From NCBI GenBank assembly GCA_002329565.1, contig DCTM01000043.1, forward strand, positions 3,028 through 17,285: a DNA stretch of 14,258 nt. The letters are read 5' to 3'. Positions 1-6,833 of this stretch are shown here, in pieces. The notes under the pieces were generated by a model. That model was not told the origin of the DNA, did no database searches, and saw only the letters and a list, made by a program, of their open reading frames with translations. The position numbers were made by a program, and so were the translations under genes. Position 1 is the stretch's first letter. Each line of letters starts with the position of its first letter. The DNA is from Firmicutes bacterium UBA1440. GTDB taxonomy: Bacteria > Bacillota > Clostridia > Peptostreptococcales > Anaerovoracaceae.

Positions 1-91
1 AAAATCACTTCAGTCTCGCAGCACCTGAGGTAAACGTTTTCTTTGTATAATTTTAATGTGTTCATTTGCTATCACCTGACTTCTTAAAAAT

Positions 92-100
92 TTTTCCACA
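92..100 (+). promoter_or_regulatory. DnaA box upstream of the amidase gene
   Basis: TTTTCCACA fits the relaxed bacterial DnaA box TTWTNCACA. It lies in the 224-base AT-rich leader before the amidase gene, and three further boxes lie just after that gene. A single box could be chance; the cluster downstream makes it worth marking. The rest of 1-224 holds a small inverted repeat (ATGATTT at 191-197 with AAATCAT at 203-209) just before the amidase ribosome binding site, and no promoter I can assign with confidence. The end of an upstream gene may lie in the first 50 bases, but no frame there is recognisable. Confidence 0.45.
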
Positions 101-224
101 AATAGTATAGCATAATGGTTACGTTTCGTGGTAATATAGTTATAGAAAAATACAAGTTTGCTGTCGTAATAGGACAAAACCGCGTGGCATATGATTTCTT
201 AAAAATCATGCGGGAGATGTTTCT

Positions 225-992
225 ATGAGGTTTAAAGATGCGCTGAAATTGATGTTGGCTGTGATGACAGTGATATCAGTGTTGATGGCGGTACCGTTTG
301 GCAGCAGTTTGCAGCAGACAATCAAAGAAATGCACGAGGGCGAAGTGCTTGTAATCGATCCCGGTCACGGCGGTTTTGACGGTGGTGCGGAGAGCGCAAA
401 CGGCGTTCCGGAGAAGGATATTAATTTGGCAATTTCTTTGCTGATTGCAGAGAGCGCGCGCACAGACGGGCTGCCCGTCGTCCTCACACGAGAGGAGGAT
501 ATCTCGTTGGACGATAAGACAACCGGGGCAATCCGAAGCCGTAAGACTCGTGATTTGAAGGCACGCAAAGAGATGATAGATGCTATTCGTCCTTTTGCGG
601 TCGTCAGTATTCATTTGAACAGTTTTACACAGGACAGAAGCGTACGAGGTGCACAGGTATTTTATGCAGGAGGTTCGGAAGACGATGTCAATGTACAGGC
701 AAGCAAAGCATTGGCGGAAAAAATCAGCGAAAAGCTTATTGCCAACATCGATGATGGAACGAATCGTATAGTGCTGCCAAAAAAAGACGTGCGTCTGTTG
801 CAAAATATCGTGTGCCCGACGGTAATCGTGGAATGCGGATTTCTCTCCAATAAGGCAGAGGCTGAATTGTTGCAACAAAAAGAATATCAGCAGCGCTTGG
901 CAGATTGCATTTATGAAGGGATAATGGAATTTTCAGGTAAAAAAAGTACAAAAATGCCGAAACTCGTTGATAATACGCAATGTTCGCAGTAG
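225..992 (+). CDS. cwlD: N-acetylmuramoyl-L-alanine amidase, CwlD-like (Amidase_3)
   Basis: Zinc amidase that cleaves the amide bond between N-acetylmuramic acid and L-alanine in peptidoglycan. In spore formers CwlD acts in making muramic-delta-lactam of the spore cortex. The 255-residue protein starts with a hydrophobic segment (about residues 7-27) that fits an uncleaved anchor or signal peptide. One catalytic Amidase_3 domain follows at about 41-236: DPGHGG (45-50, zinc ligand H48), E63 in PEKDINL, H130 in SIHLNS, and E203 in VECGFLSN. All four expected zinc-site or catalytic residues are present. There are no cell-wall binding repeats or SLT/SPOR modules, and the size is close to B. subtilis CwlD, which is why I prefer CwlD over vegetative autolysins. 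The start ATG has GGGAG at 212-216, 8 bases upstream. The role in sporulation is inferred from family and size only; some non-sporulating Clostridia keep this gene. Confidence 0.85.
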   Translation: MRFKDALKLMLAVMTVISVLMAVPFGSSLQQTIKEMHEGEVLVIDPGHGGFDGGAESANGVPEKDINLAISLLIAESARTDGLPVVLTREEDISLDDKTTGAIRSRKTRDLKARKEMIDAIRPFAVVSIHLNSFTQDRSVRGAQVFYAGGSEDDVNVQASKALAEKISEKLIANIDDGTNRIVLPKKDVRLLQNIVCPTVIVECGFLSNKAEAELLQQKEYQQRLADCIYEGIMEFSGKKSTKMPKLVDNTQCSQ

Positions 993-1014
993 TTTCAAAA
1001 TCACCGAAAAAACC

Positions 1015-1147
1015 TGTGGATAACTCAGTTTACATTTACTGACATAAGAATGTCAAACGTTGAAATTAAAACGTTTTTATGAAGTTAATTTTTCCACAAG
1101 CGTTTGAGGATAAAATTGTATACAATCTAACTTCTGTTTGTGGAAAA
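1015..1147. promoter_or_regulatory. Cluster of three DnaA boxes
   Basis: The gap between the amidase and the AraC gene carries TGTGGATAA at 1015-1023 (a perfect TTATCCACA box on the minus strand), TTTTCCACA at 1090-1098 (plus) and TGTGGAAAA at 1139-1147 (minus). A weaker ATTTTCACA lies at 1173-1181. The surrounding DNA is strongly AT-rich. I saw no further match as good elsewhere between genes in the window, apart from the one at 92-100. The cluster may titrate DnaA, control a neighbouring gene, or be part of an origin. dnaA and dnaN are not in view and genes on both sides run in the same direction, so I do not call it oriC. Confidence 0.6.
1041..1126. promoter_or_regulatory. Palindromes upstream of the AraC regulator (possible operators)
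   Basis: Between the DnaA boxes lie several dyads: GACAT/ATGTC with a 4-base loop (1041-1054), the perfect 10-bp palindrome AAAACGTTTT (1068-1077), and the perfect 12-bp palindrome ATTGTATACAAT (1115-1126). The last contains a TACAAT that could be a -10, though no convincing -35 is spaced correctly. The AACGTT core also occurs at about 1056-1061 and, as AAACGTTT, at 32-39. They could be operators for the adjacent regulator or for a LacI/CcpA-type protein; which protein binds is unknown. Confidence 0.3.
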
Positions 1148-1237
1148 GCGACAGAAAGCTTAAAAAATGAAGATTTTCACAATGTTGAAAATTGTTTGCC
1201 GGTTCTCGAACAGGGGTTTACATAATAAGGAGAAAAG

Positions 1238-2782
1238 ATGAAGAAAGAGAGAATTTTTTATAAGGACGAGCTTCCCGTAAACGTACTGGTGGCAGAGATG
1301 GAATCGTACCCGTTTCATTTCCACGAGGATCTGGAGATTCTTTATGTATTGGAGGGCAAGATCGTGCTTCGTTGCGGCGCATACACCTATCATCTGCGTG
1401 CCGGAGATGCGTTTGTCATCAATGCAAATGAGCTGCATCATATTAAGGCAGGCAGCAGCAATAATATGCTGATGATTCTCCAAATGTCCTCTGCATATTT
1501 CAATGAATACTATGAAACCTTGAAGGGCAGCTTTTTCATGATAGATCCGGAGAAGGATCCGCCGAGGGAGCTCGAAATTGTCAAGAAACTCATCGGCAGG
1601 ATTATGCTTGAAATTCTGCAAAAGGGTTACGGGTATGAGGAAAAGGTCATTGAGACGACACATAACCTAATTTCAGTTCTGCTCTCGGATTTCAGCTATA
1701 CCATCACGGCAGACGGCAAGCTGGTGGGCGGTGCAATCAGAAGCGATCGCATTCTCGCGGCCAGACTCTGCAAGATAATGTCGCTGATCTGTACGCAGTA
1801 CGGCAACAAATTGACGTTGAACAGCATCGCGGAGGCTGAAGGACTCAGCATCTATTATCTTTCTCATGTCATTAAGGATGCGGCAGGACTCTCTTTTCAA
1901 GAATTGCTCAATTATATCCGCGTGGAAGAGTCTGAGATGCTGCTTAAAAACAGCGACAAAAAGGTAAGTGTAATAGCAGCGGAAACCGGGTTTTCAGCGG
2001 TACGATACTACATTAAGCATTTTGAACACTGGTATGGGATGACACCTGCCGAATACAGAAAGAGGTACGGAGAGGCCGGCAGACCGGCGACTGTAGAAGC
2101 GAGCTATGTGAAGAGCGATCCGATGGCAATTGAGGATGCATTGAAGAAACAGCACATAGAATTATACAGGGAATACCTCAACATTCGAAAGTGTCTGCCG
2201 ATTATCGTCGAGGTGGATCTCTCGAAACCGTTTTCCGCAGAGGGCAAGCCGCGCTTCGCCGATCGCTTGATGGAAAGGGGAGAGATAACAAGGCCGCTCG
2301 CAAGACCGTATAAACTTCTTAAGAGCCTTCGTGAAAATGTGCGCGAGCGAGGGGTTAACTTCATCGTTACCGCCGATACGGATATCGGGGAATGCAAGAA
2401 AAGCATGAGCATACTCGTATACAATTTTAACGATGCTATGTGTTCTGATTTCCTCACGGCGCAATCCAAGGAGAAAATGCTTGAAAAGATCGATGCCTAT
2501 AACGAGAGCACTGAATTTCTGATTCGCATTTCGGATCTTTTCGGTGACTTCCGTATAAGCAGATACAAGCTTTCATCTGAAAATATCAGATGTGCATATG
2601 AAGAGGCTATCAACCAAAGCGGAAAGAATATAGCCGTAGGGAAAAGACAGACCATAGTCAGCAACTGGAGTACCCTGCCGGATATTCGTTTTGACAATGT
2701 TACAACCATGGGCAATTTAAGTCTCCGTTCTACACTCAAGGGCATAAGCGGCGAATTGATTCTGATCGACAGATTGGACTGA
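1238..2782 (+). CDS. AraC-family transcriptional regulator with cupin sensor and shortened GH39-like C-terminal part
   Basis: DNA-binding regulator, probably sensing a sugar or similar small molecule in the cytoplasm. Residues about 15-75 form an AraC-type cupin (FHFHEDLEILYVLEG, then RAGDAFVINANELHHI). Residues about 175-277 are the double helix-turn-helix domain: first HTH around LTLNSIAEAEGLSIYYLSHVIK, second around VSVIAAETGFSAVRYYIKHF, ending in the family signature GMTPAEYRKRY. The remaining 235 residues (278-514) are extra. Their last part resembles the C-terminal beta-sandwich end of the GH39-like domain found in long (about 750-800 residue) Firmicute AraC regulators, but there is no room for the usual TIM barrel. 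The ATG has AAGGAG about 6 bases upstream. The gene stands alone, with a terminator after it and a DnaA-box/palindrome region before it. The cupin-AraC call is firm; the GH39 relationship is recognition by eye. Confidence 0.85.
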   Translation: MKKERIFYKDELPVNVLVAEMESYPFHFHEDLEILYVLEGKIVLRCGAYTYHLRAGDAFVINANELHHIKAGSSNNMLMILQMSSAYFNEYYETLKGSFFMIDPEKDPPRELEIVKKLIGRIMLEILQKGYGYEEKVIETTHNLISVLLSDFSYTITADGKLVGGAIRSDRILAARLCKIMSLICTQYGNKLTLNSIAEAEGLSIYYLSHVIKDAAGLSFQELLNYIRVEESEMLLKNSDKKVSVIAAETGFSAVRYYIKHFEHWYGMTPAEYRKRYGEAGRPATVEASYVKSDPMAIEDALKKQHIELYREYLNIRKCLPIIVEVDLSKPFSAEGKPRFADRLMERGEITRPLARPYKLLKSLRENVRERGVNFIVTADTDIGECKKSMSILVYNFNDAMCSDFLTAQSKEKMLEKIDAYNESTEFLIRISDLFGDFRISRYKLSSENIRCAYEEAINQSGKNIAVGKRQTIVSNWSTLPDIRFDNVTTMGNLSLRSTLKGISGELILIDRLD

Positions 2783-2821
2783 CAAAGCTCCGAAAACGGA
2801 AAAGATTCGAAAATGTAATAA

Positions 2822-2859
2822 AAGAGCTCTCCGAAACATTATTTTTTCGGAGAGCTCTT
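2822..2859. terminator. Bidirectional intrinsic terminator between convergent genes
   Basis: A perfect 15-bp stem (2822-2836 with 2845-2859) has an 8-base loop (2837-2844). It lies between the end of the AraC gene (2782) and the end of the minus-strand gene (2886). Read on the minus strand the stem is followed by TTTTATTACATTTT, a fair U-tract, so it fits best as the terminator of the minus-strand gene. On the plus strand no T-run follows the stem, but a stem this strong may still stop readthrough from the AraC gene. Confidence 0.85.
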
Positions 2860-2885
2860 GCTCGTATATTACGTATGTGAGGTGT

Positions 2886-4091
2886 TTATTCCGGCTCAAA
2901 CTGCAGATTGCGGACGAACTCTTCGAAGTCATCGAAATCGCTGTTTATATAGTCGTAGAAAACCGGATCTTTAAATTCGTATTTGGCAGTCGGCGTTATG
3001 GCACATCCCAAGAGAGAACCCGCAAGACTGTTTTCAATTCCGATAATGGCGCCGATGCTGTTTGCACAGACAATCAGGCGACCGCCCGAAGCCGGGAAGA
3101 ACAGCATACTTGCAATGTCGCCGTTGAGGTTAAAAATCTTGTTTTTGACGTGGCGATTATCCTTGTTAAATATCATATACAGCGTGCCGCTCTCGTAGGA
3201 AGAAGCGACAGCTGTTTCGAGCAGGCGGCCGCATTTTTCTTCGAACAGTTGTGTGTCAAATGTGATATTGTAAAGGGTAATGAACTCGGAATGCAGGAGC
3301 TGCATAGCCGCTTCGACGGAAGAAATCGAAAATGAGCTCAGCACATGGAAAGACGAAATTTCAAATGTTTTGGTCACCGTCAGCTCGGAAATAAGCATAG
3401 TGTATTGTTTGGTGACTTCGTCATCCAAGAGTGATTCGCAAATATATGATGTTTCCCCGATTGAGGATTTGGTTATGTTAATGGTATTTTTGCATAGTGA
3501 AACGGGGGATTCGAGTCCATGCTCACCGCCAAAAAAATCGGCGCTTGTCAGGAAGCCGGCTGCATAATCGTCATGAGCAAAGAGGCGCATGAGGTAATAA
3601 TTAATCGCTTCAAACGGGCCGCTGACGGTAACGCACAGCTTCTTAAAGACGGCATCTTTTTCCTCTTGTGTCATGTCGATTGCCTGTGTATCGAGGAAAG
3701 CATATGAACTGTATGGGTCAGGCAACTCCAAGCCGTGTTCTTCGTTGAAGGCGATATAGTATTGTACAATAAAACGTGCTTCGCGTTCGTTGAGATCGAT
3801 GCGCGAACCTCCTAAGCCACCCATGATGCTGCGTTCCGTTTTTTCCAACTCTTCGGGGTTCGCATTTGTGAGCTCGGTATAGGATTCAAATCCGTATTCT
3901 TCGGCATCAAAGTAGAAGAACTGATGCAGGGAAGACGGAACGCCGTAACTCTCTACCTCCCACTCGATATACATACCGAACACCCCCATCAGGCGGGTGT
4001 TTGTGGCAAAGGCCGATACAAATGATCGCCTATCGATACCCGAAGGAGTGTCGATACCTCCCTTTATAACTTTAAAGTTGCGTTCAAACAA
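2886..4091 (-). CDS. Unrecognised 401-residue cytosolic protein
   Basis: I do not recognise this family. The protein is acidic and rich in aromatic residues, with no signal peptide, no long hydrophobic segment and no obvious nucleotide-binding or catalytic motif. Visible points are GGLGG at residues 91-95, a mixed helix/strand appearance throughout, and a very acidic C-terminus ending in DFDDFEEF...QFEPE. The start is TTG at 4091-4089, chosen because GGGGAGG (4100-4106 on the opposite strand) lies 8 bases before it and no in-frame ATG has a better site. It reads towards the AraC gene and ends at the shared terminator. Its promoter overlaps the metK promoter (see 4176-4204). Coding potential is clear from length, ribosome binding site, promoter and terminator; function is unknown. 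Confidence 0.8.
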   Translation of the reverse strand: MFERNFKVIKGGIDTPSGIDRRSFVSAFATNTRLMGVFGMYIEWEVESYGVPSSLHQFFYFDAEEYGFESYTELTNANPEELEKTERSIMGGLGGSRIDLNEREARFIVQYYIAFNEEHGLELPDPYSSYAFLDTQAIDMTQEEKDAVFKKLCVTVSGPFEAINYYLMRLFAHDDYAAGFLTSADFFGGEHGLESPVSLCKNTINITKSSIGETSYICESLLDDEVTKQYTMLISELTVTKTFEISSFHVLSSFSISSVEAAMQLLHSEFITLYNITFDTQLFEEKCGRLLETAVASSYESGTLYMIFNKDNRHVKNKIFNLNGDIASMLFFPASGGRLIVCANSIGAIIGIENSLAGSLLGCAITPTAKYEFKDPVFYDYINSDFDDFEEFVRNLQFEPE

Positions 4092-4175
4092 GGATTATGC
4101 CTCCCCAATAAAAGTTTTAATGTGCAGCAATGTAACCGCTTAGCGATAAATTCGACCTTCCGGTTGATTGCGCTC

Positions 4176-4204
4176 ATTATACATTAAAAATATTTGATTG
4201 ACAA
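4176..4204 (-). promoter_or_regulatory. Sigma-A-type promoter of the 401-residue gene
   Basis: On the minus strand, TTGTCA (4204-4199, 5 of 6 to consensus) is followed after exactly 17 bases by a perfect TATAAT (4181-4176). The predicted leader to the TTG start is about 75-80 bases. The -35 hexamer overlaps the -35 of the metK promoter on the other strand by five bases. Confidence 0.65.
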
Positions 4205-4225
4205 GAGCGTAAAATGGTATATAAT
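4198..4225 (+). promoter_or_regulatory. Strong sigma-A promoter of the metK transcript
   Basis: Perfect TTGACA (4198-4203) and perfect TATAAT (4220-4225) with a 16-base spacer. Transcription should start near 4232, just before the SAM aptamer, giving a leader of about 200 bases before metK. Confidence 0.9.
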
Positions 4226-4240
4226 TTAAAAAATGAATAA

Positions 4241-4369
4241 GCCTTATCAAGAGTGACTGAGGGATTAGGCCCTGTGAAGTCCGGCAACCGGGCAGTGATA
4301 CTGTTATCGGTGCCAAATCCTACAGAATAGTATATTCTGAAAGATGAGGAAGAATAATATTAAATTCTC
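4241..4369 (+). promoter_or_regulatory. SAM-I (S-box) riboswitch aptamer and antiterminator
   Basis: S-adenosylmethionine-sensing leader RNA. The P1 helix pairs CTTATC (4243-4248) with GATGAG (4343-4348). Between them are the conserved S-box segments: AAGAGTGACTGAGG, GGCCCTGTGAAGTCCGGCAACC and GGTGCCAAATCC. The expression platform is readable: without SAM, GAGG (4346-4349) and AGAAT (4351-4355) can pair with CCTC (4371-4374) and ATTCT (4364-4368) to form an antiterminator. With SAM, P1 holds the 3' strand and the terminator at 4370-4400 forms. The metK mRNA is therefore turned off when SAM is plentiful, and the aspartate kinase gene may share this control. Confidence 0.95.
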
Positions 4370-4400
4370 GCCTCTTTTGTATGAAGAGGCTTATTTATTT
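4370..4400 (+). terminator. Riboswitch-controlled terminator before metK
   Basis: GCCTCTT (4370-4376) pairs perfectly with AAGAGGC (4384-4390) across a 7-base loop and is followed by TTATTTATTT. Its 5' arm overlaps the antiterminator partner described for the SAM riboswitch, so the two structures exclude one another. Confidence 0.9.
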
Positions 4401-4429
4401 ACAAAATAAATATAAGGAGAACCGGAAAA

Positions 4430-5614
4430 ATGAAAAAATTATTTACTTCAGAATCCGTGACAGAGGGTCATCCGGATAAAATATGCGACCAGATTTCGGA
4501 CGCGATTTTGGATGCAATCTTGGAACAGGACAAGAACGGCAGGGTTGCGGCGGAGACGACCGTCAACACCGGCTATGCGATGGTAATGGGAGAAATCAGC
4601 ACGAATTGCTATATTGACATCCAGAAAATCGTGCGGGATGTTATTGTGGATATAGGTTACGACAGAGGCAAGTACGGATTTGACGGAACGACCTGCGCCG
4701 TGCTGACAGCAATCGACGAGCAGTCGAGCGATATCGCTCTCGGTGTGGATACTGCGCTCGAATACAAGGAAGGCACACTTACAGATACGATTGAGAGCAT
4801 CGGCGCAGGCGATCAGGGTATGATGTTCGGTTTCGCCTGTGATGAGACACCCGAGCTGATGCCGCTGCCAATCTCTTTGGCGCACAAGCTCGCGAGACGT
4901 TTGACGGAAGTCAGGAAGAACGGAACGCTGCCTTATTTGAGACCGGACGGCAAGACACAGGTCACTGTCGAATACGACGACGACAAGGTCAAGCGCATCG
5001 ACACAGTGCTCGTTTCTTCACAGCACGCACCGGAGATTGAGCAGAAGCAGATAAGGGCCGACATTATCGAACACGTCATCAAAGAGGTCGTGCCGGAAGA
5101 ACTTCTGGACGAGGAGACGAAGTTTTTCGTCAACCCAACCGGTCGCTTTGTAGTCGGAGGCCCTTGCGGTGATTCGGGACTCACGGGCAGAAAAATCATC
5201 GTCGATACGTATGGCGGATATGCCAGACACGGCGGCGGCGCGTTCTCGGGCAAGGACCCGACAAAGGTCGACCGCTCCGGTGCATATGCGGCAAGATATG
5301 TGGCTAAGAATATCGTAGCCGCCGGACTTGCGAGAAAATGCGAGGTGCAGGTCGCCTATGCGATTGGTGTTGCAAGGCCGGTATCCATTATGGTTGATAC
5401 TTTCGGTACGGGCAAGATTTCCGACGAAAAGTTGGCGGAGATTGTCGGCAAGGTTTTCGATTTGCGTCCGGCAGCCATTATCCGCGACCTTGATTTGAAG
5501 AGACCAATCTACAGGAAAATAGCGGCTTACGGCCATTTTGGCAGAACGGACCTCGATCTGTCTTGGGAAAAGACGGATAAAGTTGAGATTCTTAAAAAGG
5601 AAGCAGGCATTTAA
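4430..5614 (+). CDS. metK: S-adenosylmethionine synthetase
   Basis: Makes S-adenosylmethionine, phosphate and pyrophosphate from ATP and methionine in the cytosol. The 394-residue length is standard. Signatures are all present: SVTEGHPDK near the N-terminus (H14 and D16 of the active site), the adenine-site motif [10 protein letters not shown] at 125-134, and the phosphate loop [16 protein letters not shown] beginning at 268. The ATG has AAGGAG at 4414-4419. Expression is governed by the SAM riboswitch directly upstream, an end-product feedback loop. The next gene, aspartate kinase, starts 77 bases after the stop with no terminator between, so co-transcription is likely. Confidence 0.98.
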   Translation: MKKLFTSESVTEGHPDKICDQISDAILDAILEQDKNGRVAAETTVNTGYAMVMGEISTNCYIDIQKIVRDVIVDIGYDRGKYGFDGTTCAVLTAIDEQSSDIALGVDTALEYKEGTLTDTIESIGAGDQGMMFGFACDETPELMPLPISLAHKLARRLTEVRKNGTLPYLRPDGKTQVTVEYDDDKVKRIDTVLVSSQHAPEIEQKQIRADIIEHVIKEVVPEELLDEETKFFVNPTGRFVVGGPCGDSGLTGRKIIVDTYGGYARHGGGAFSGKDPTKVDRSGAYAARYVAKNIVAAGLARKCEVQVAYAIGVARPVSIMVDTFGTGKISDEKLAEIVGKVFDLRPAAIIRDLDLKRPIYRKIAAYGHFGRTDLDLSWEKTDKVEILKKEAGI

Positions 5615-5691
5615 TGCCATATCGTCACGTTTTGCCGGGAAAACGCTATATATAATCATAGAGACACTTTATGAGAGGGTGTATAGCGGCC

Positions 5692-6555
5692 ATGAAAATA
5701 AAAGTATTGAAATTCGGAGGCTCGTCTCTCGCATCAGGGGCGGGCTTTCTCCGTGTAAAACATATTGTCGATTCGGAAGATGCTCGCTGTTTTATCGTGG
5801 TATCGGCGCCCGGCAAGCGCTATAAGAGCGATGTGAAAGTGACGGACCTGTTGCTGGCGTCCAAGGAGGACGCAACGGCGTTCGAGAGGGCGGCGGACAG
5901 ATTCAAGGCGATAGCCTTGGAGCTGGCCGCGGTCGGCGGCGTGGGCGGGGCGACAGCCGCCGACGCGGTCAAGGCCGCGCTGGAGGAAATTTGTGCGGGC
6001 TTGTCCGCCGACCCCACGGAGGCTTATTTGGCCAGTCGGGGGGAGTATTTGAGCGCGGTGATGATGGCAGCCTTGCTTGCACGTCCATTTGTGGATGCGG
6101 CAGAGATCATCGCTTTTTCGGAGGATGGGGTACCCGATGACACTCGCACCGTTGCAACGGCGAGACACATTCTAAGCTCACACAAAACGGCTGTAATCCC
6201 GGGATTCTACGGAAGTGACACGAACGGGAATATCCATACATTTTCACGAGGCGGATCCGATATTACGGGTTCATTGGTAGCCGCTGCGGTACAGGCGGAT
6301 ATCTATGAGAATTGGACCGATGTTTCAGGTGTTTACGACAGAGATCCGCAGAACTGCCCGGATGCTCGCCGGTATCATTACATCAGCTACGAAGATATGA
6401 GGCGCCTCGCCGGGGCGGGTGCAGCTGTGCTGCACCCTGCTGCACTGGATCCCGTGCAGCAGGCCGGAATTCCGATTCGCATCAGGAATTCCTTCCGCCC
6501 CTCCGATGAAGGGACCCTGATTTCGGACGGTAACAGCGAAGAATTCTTCAAGTAA
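5692..6555 (+). CDS. Aspartate kinase, catalytic domain only (no ACT domains)
   Basis: Phosphorylates aspartate with ATP, the first step towards lysine, threonine and methionine. The 287-residue protein is an amino-acid kinase fold complete in its motifs: KFGGSS (7-12), VVSAPGKR (36-43), SRGE (115-118), SRGGSDITG (185-193), WTDVSG (208-213), and a closing IPIRIRNSF...EGTLI. It looks closest to the B. subtilis YclM (ThrD) subgroup. Known aspartate kinases run to about 400-450 residues with two C-terminal ACT domains for feedback inhibition; this one stops right at the domain boundary, and no ACT-like sequence follows in any frame. I chose ATG 5692 because it gives the usual KFGGS spacing and has GAGAGGG upstream; ATG 5671 would add seven residues and has a poor ribosome site. 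A TATAAT at 5651-5656 lacks a good -35, so metK readthrough is the likelier source. Bases around 5870-6050 are much more GC-rich than the surroundings. Confidence 0.9.
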   Translation: MKIKVLKFGGSSLASGAGFLRVKHIVDSEDARCFIVVSAPGKRYKSDVKVTDLLLASKEDATAFERAADRFKAIALELAAVGGVGGATAADAVKAALEEICAGLSADPTEAYLASRGEYLSAVMMAALLARPFVDAAEIIAFSEDGVPDDTRTVATARHILSSHKTAVIPGFYGSDTNGNIHTFSRGGSDITGSLVAAAVQADIYENWTDVSGVYDRDPQNCPDARRYHYISYEDMRRLAGAGAAVLHPAALDPVQQAGIPIRIRNSFRPSDEGTLISDGNSEEFFK

Positions 6556-6666
6556 AATACTTTTCAACCAAAAGACGTCTTCAACAAAATATTTATTTAA
6601 CTAAAACACGTCTTCAGCTAAAACGCTTATTCAATTAAAACACTTTTTTTAATTAAACCACTTTTC
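6550..6666 (+). repeat. Tandem array of seven degenerate 16-18-bp units
   Basis: Consensus about AACTAAAACACTTATTC. Units start at 6550, 6566, 6583, 6599, 6616, 6633 and 6651. The best preserved are AACTAAAACACGTCTTC (6599-6615) and AGCTAAAACGCTTATTC (6616-6632). The first unit, AAGTAAAATACTTTTC, includes the last lysine codon and the stop codon of the aspartate kinase gene. The unit is not palindromic and does not code for anything sensible. Two good further copies lie at 6834-6866. Confidence 0.75.
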
Positions 6667-6686
6667 ACAACATTTCACAGAGCAAG

Positions 6687-6714
6687 AAGGGTGCCTTTCT
6701 TCAAAGGCACCCTT
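6687..6714. terminator. Strong hairpin, probable end of the metK-aspartate kinase transcript
   Basis: A perfect 12-bp stem (AAGGGTGCCTTT at 6687-6698 with AAAGGCACCCTT at 6703-6714) closes a CTTC tetraloop. No T-run follows on either strand, so it is an incomplete intrinsic terminator, but it is the only strong stem downstream of the kinase gene. The last two bases of the stem are also the start of TTGACA (6713-6718), with TATATT at 6734-6739 after a short 15-base spacer; I see no gene this weak promoter would serve. Confidence 0.55.
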
Positions 6715-6833
6715 GACATATCTGTATTAATTATATATTGGTTTCATAATCGGCTGCTTGAAAATGCACCTTTTGTAAATATGATTTAGCATAGAAAGCC
6801 AATTTGCAGAGATTATTTCACGCGCGACTTTTT

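Noticed and set aside
1..50. Tail of an upstream gene
   Set aside because: Short frames end at 28, 33 and 50, but none can be recognised as a protein end, so no feature is claimed.
1015..1147. Chromosome origin oriC
   Set aside because: Only three good boxes, no dnaA/dnaN/rpmH neighbours, and no change of gene direction; kept as a DnaA-box cluster only.
2877..3707. Plus-strand frames opposite the 401-residue gene
   Set aside because: Shadow frames; the minus-strand gene has the ribosome site, promoter and terminator.
5651..5656. Separate promoter for the aspartate kinase gene
   Set aside because: TATAAT is present, but no -35 lies at 16-18 bases; readthrough from metK is simpler.
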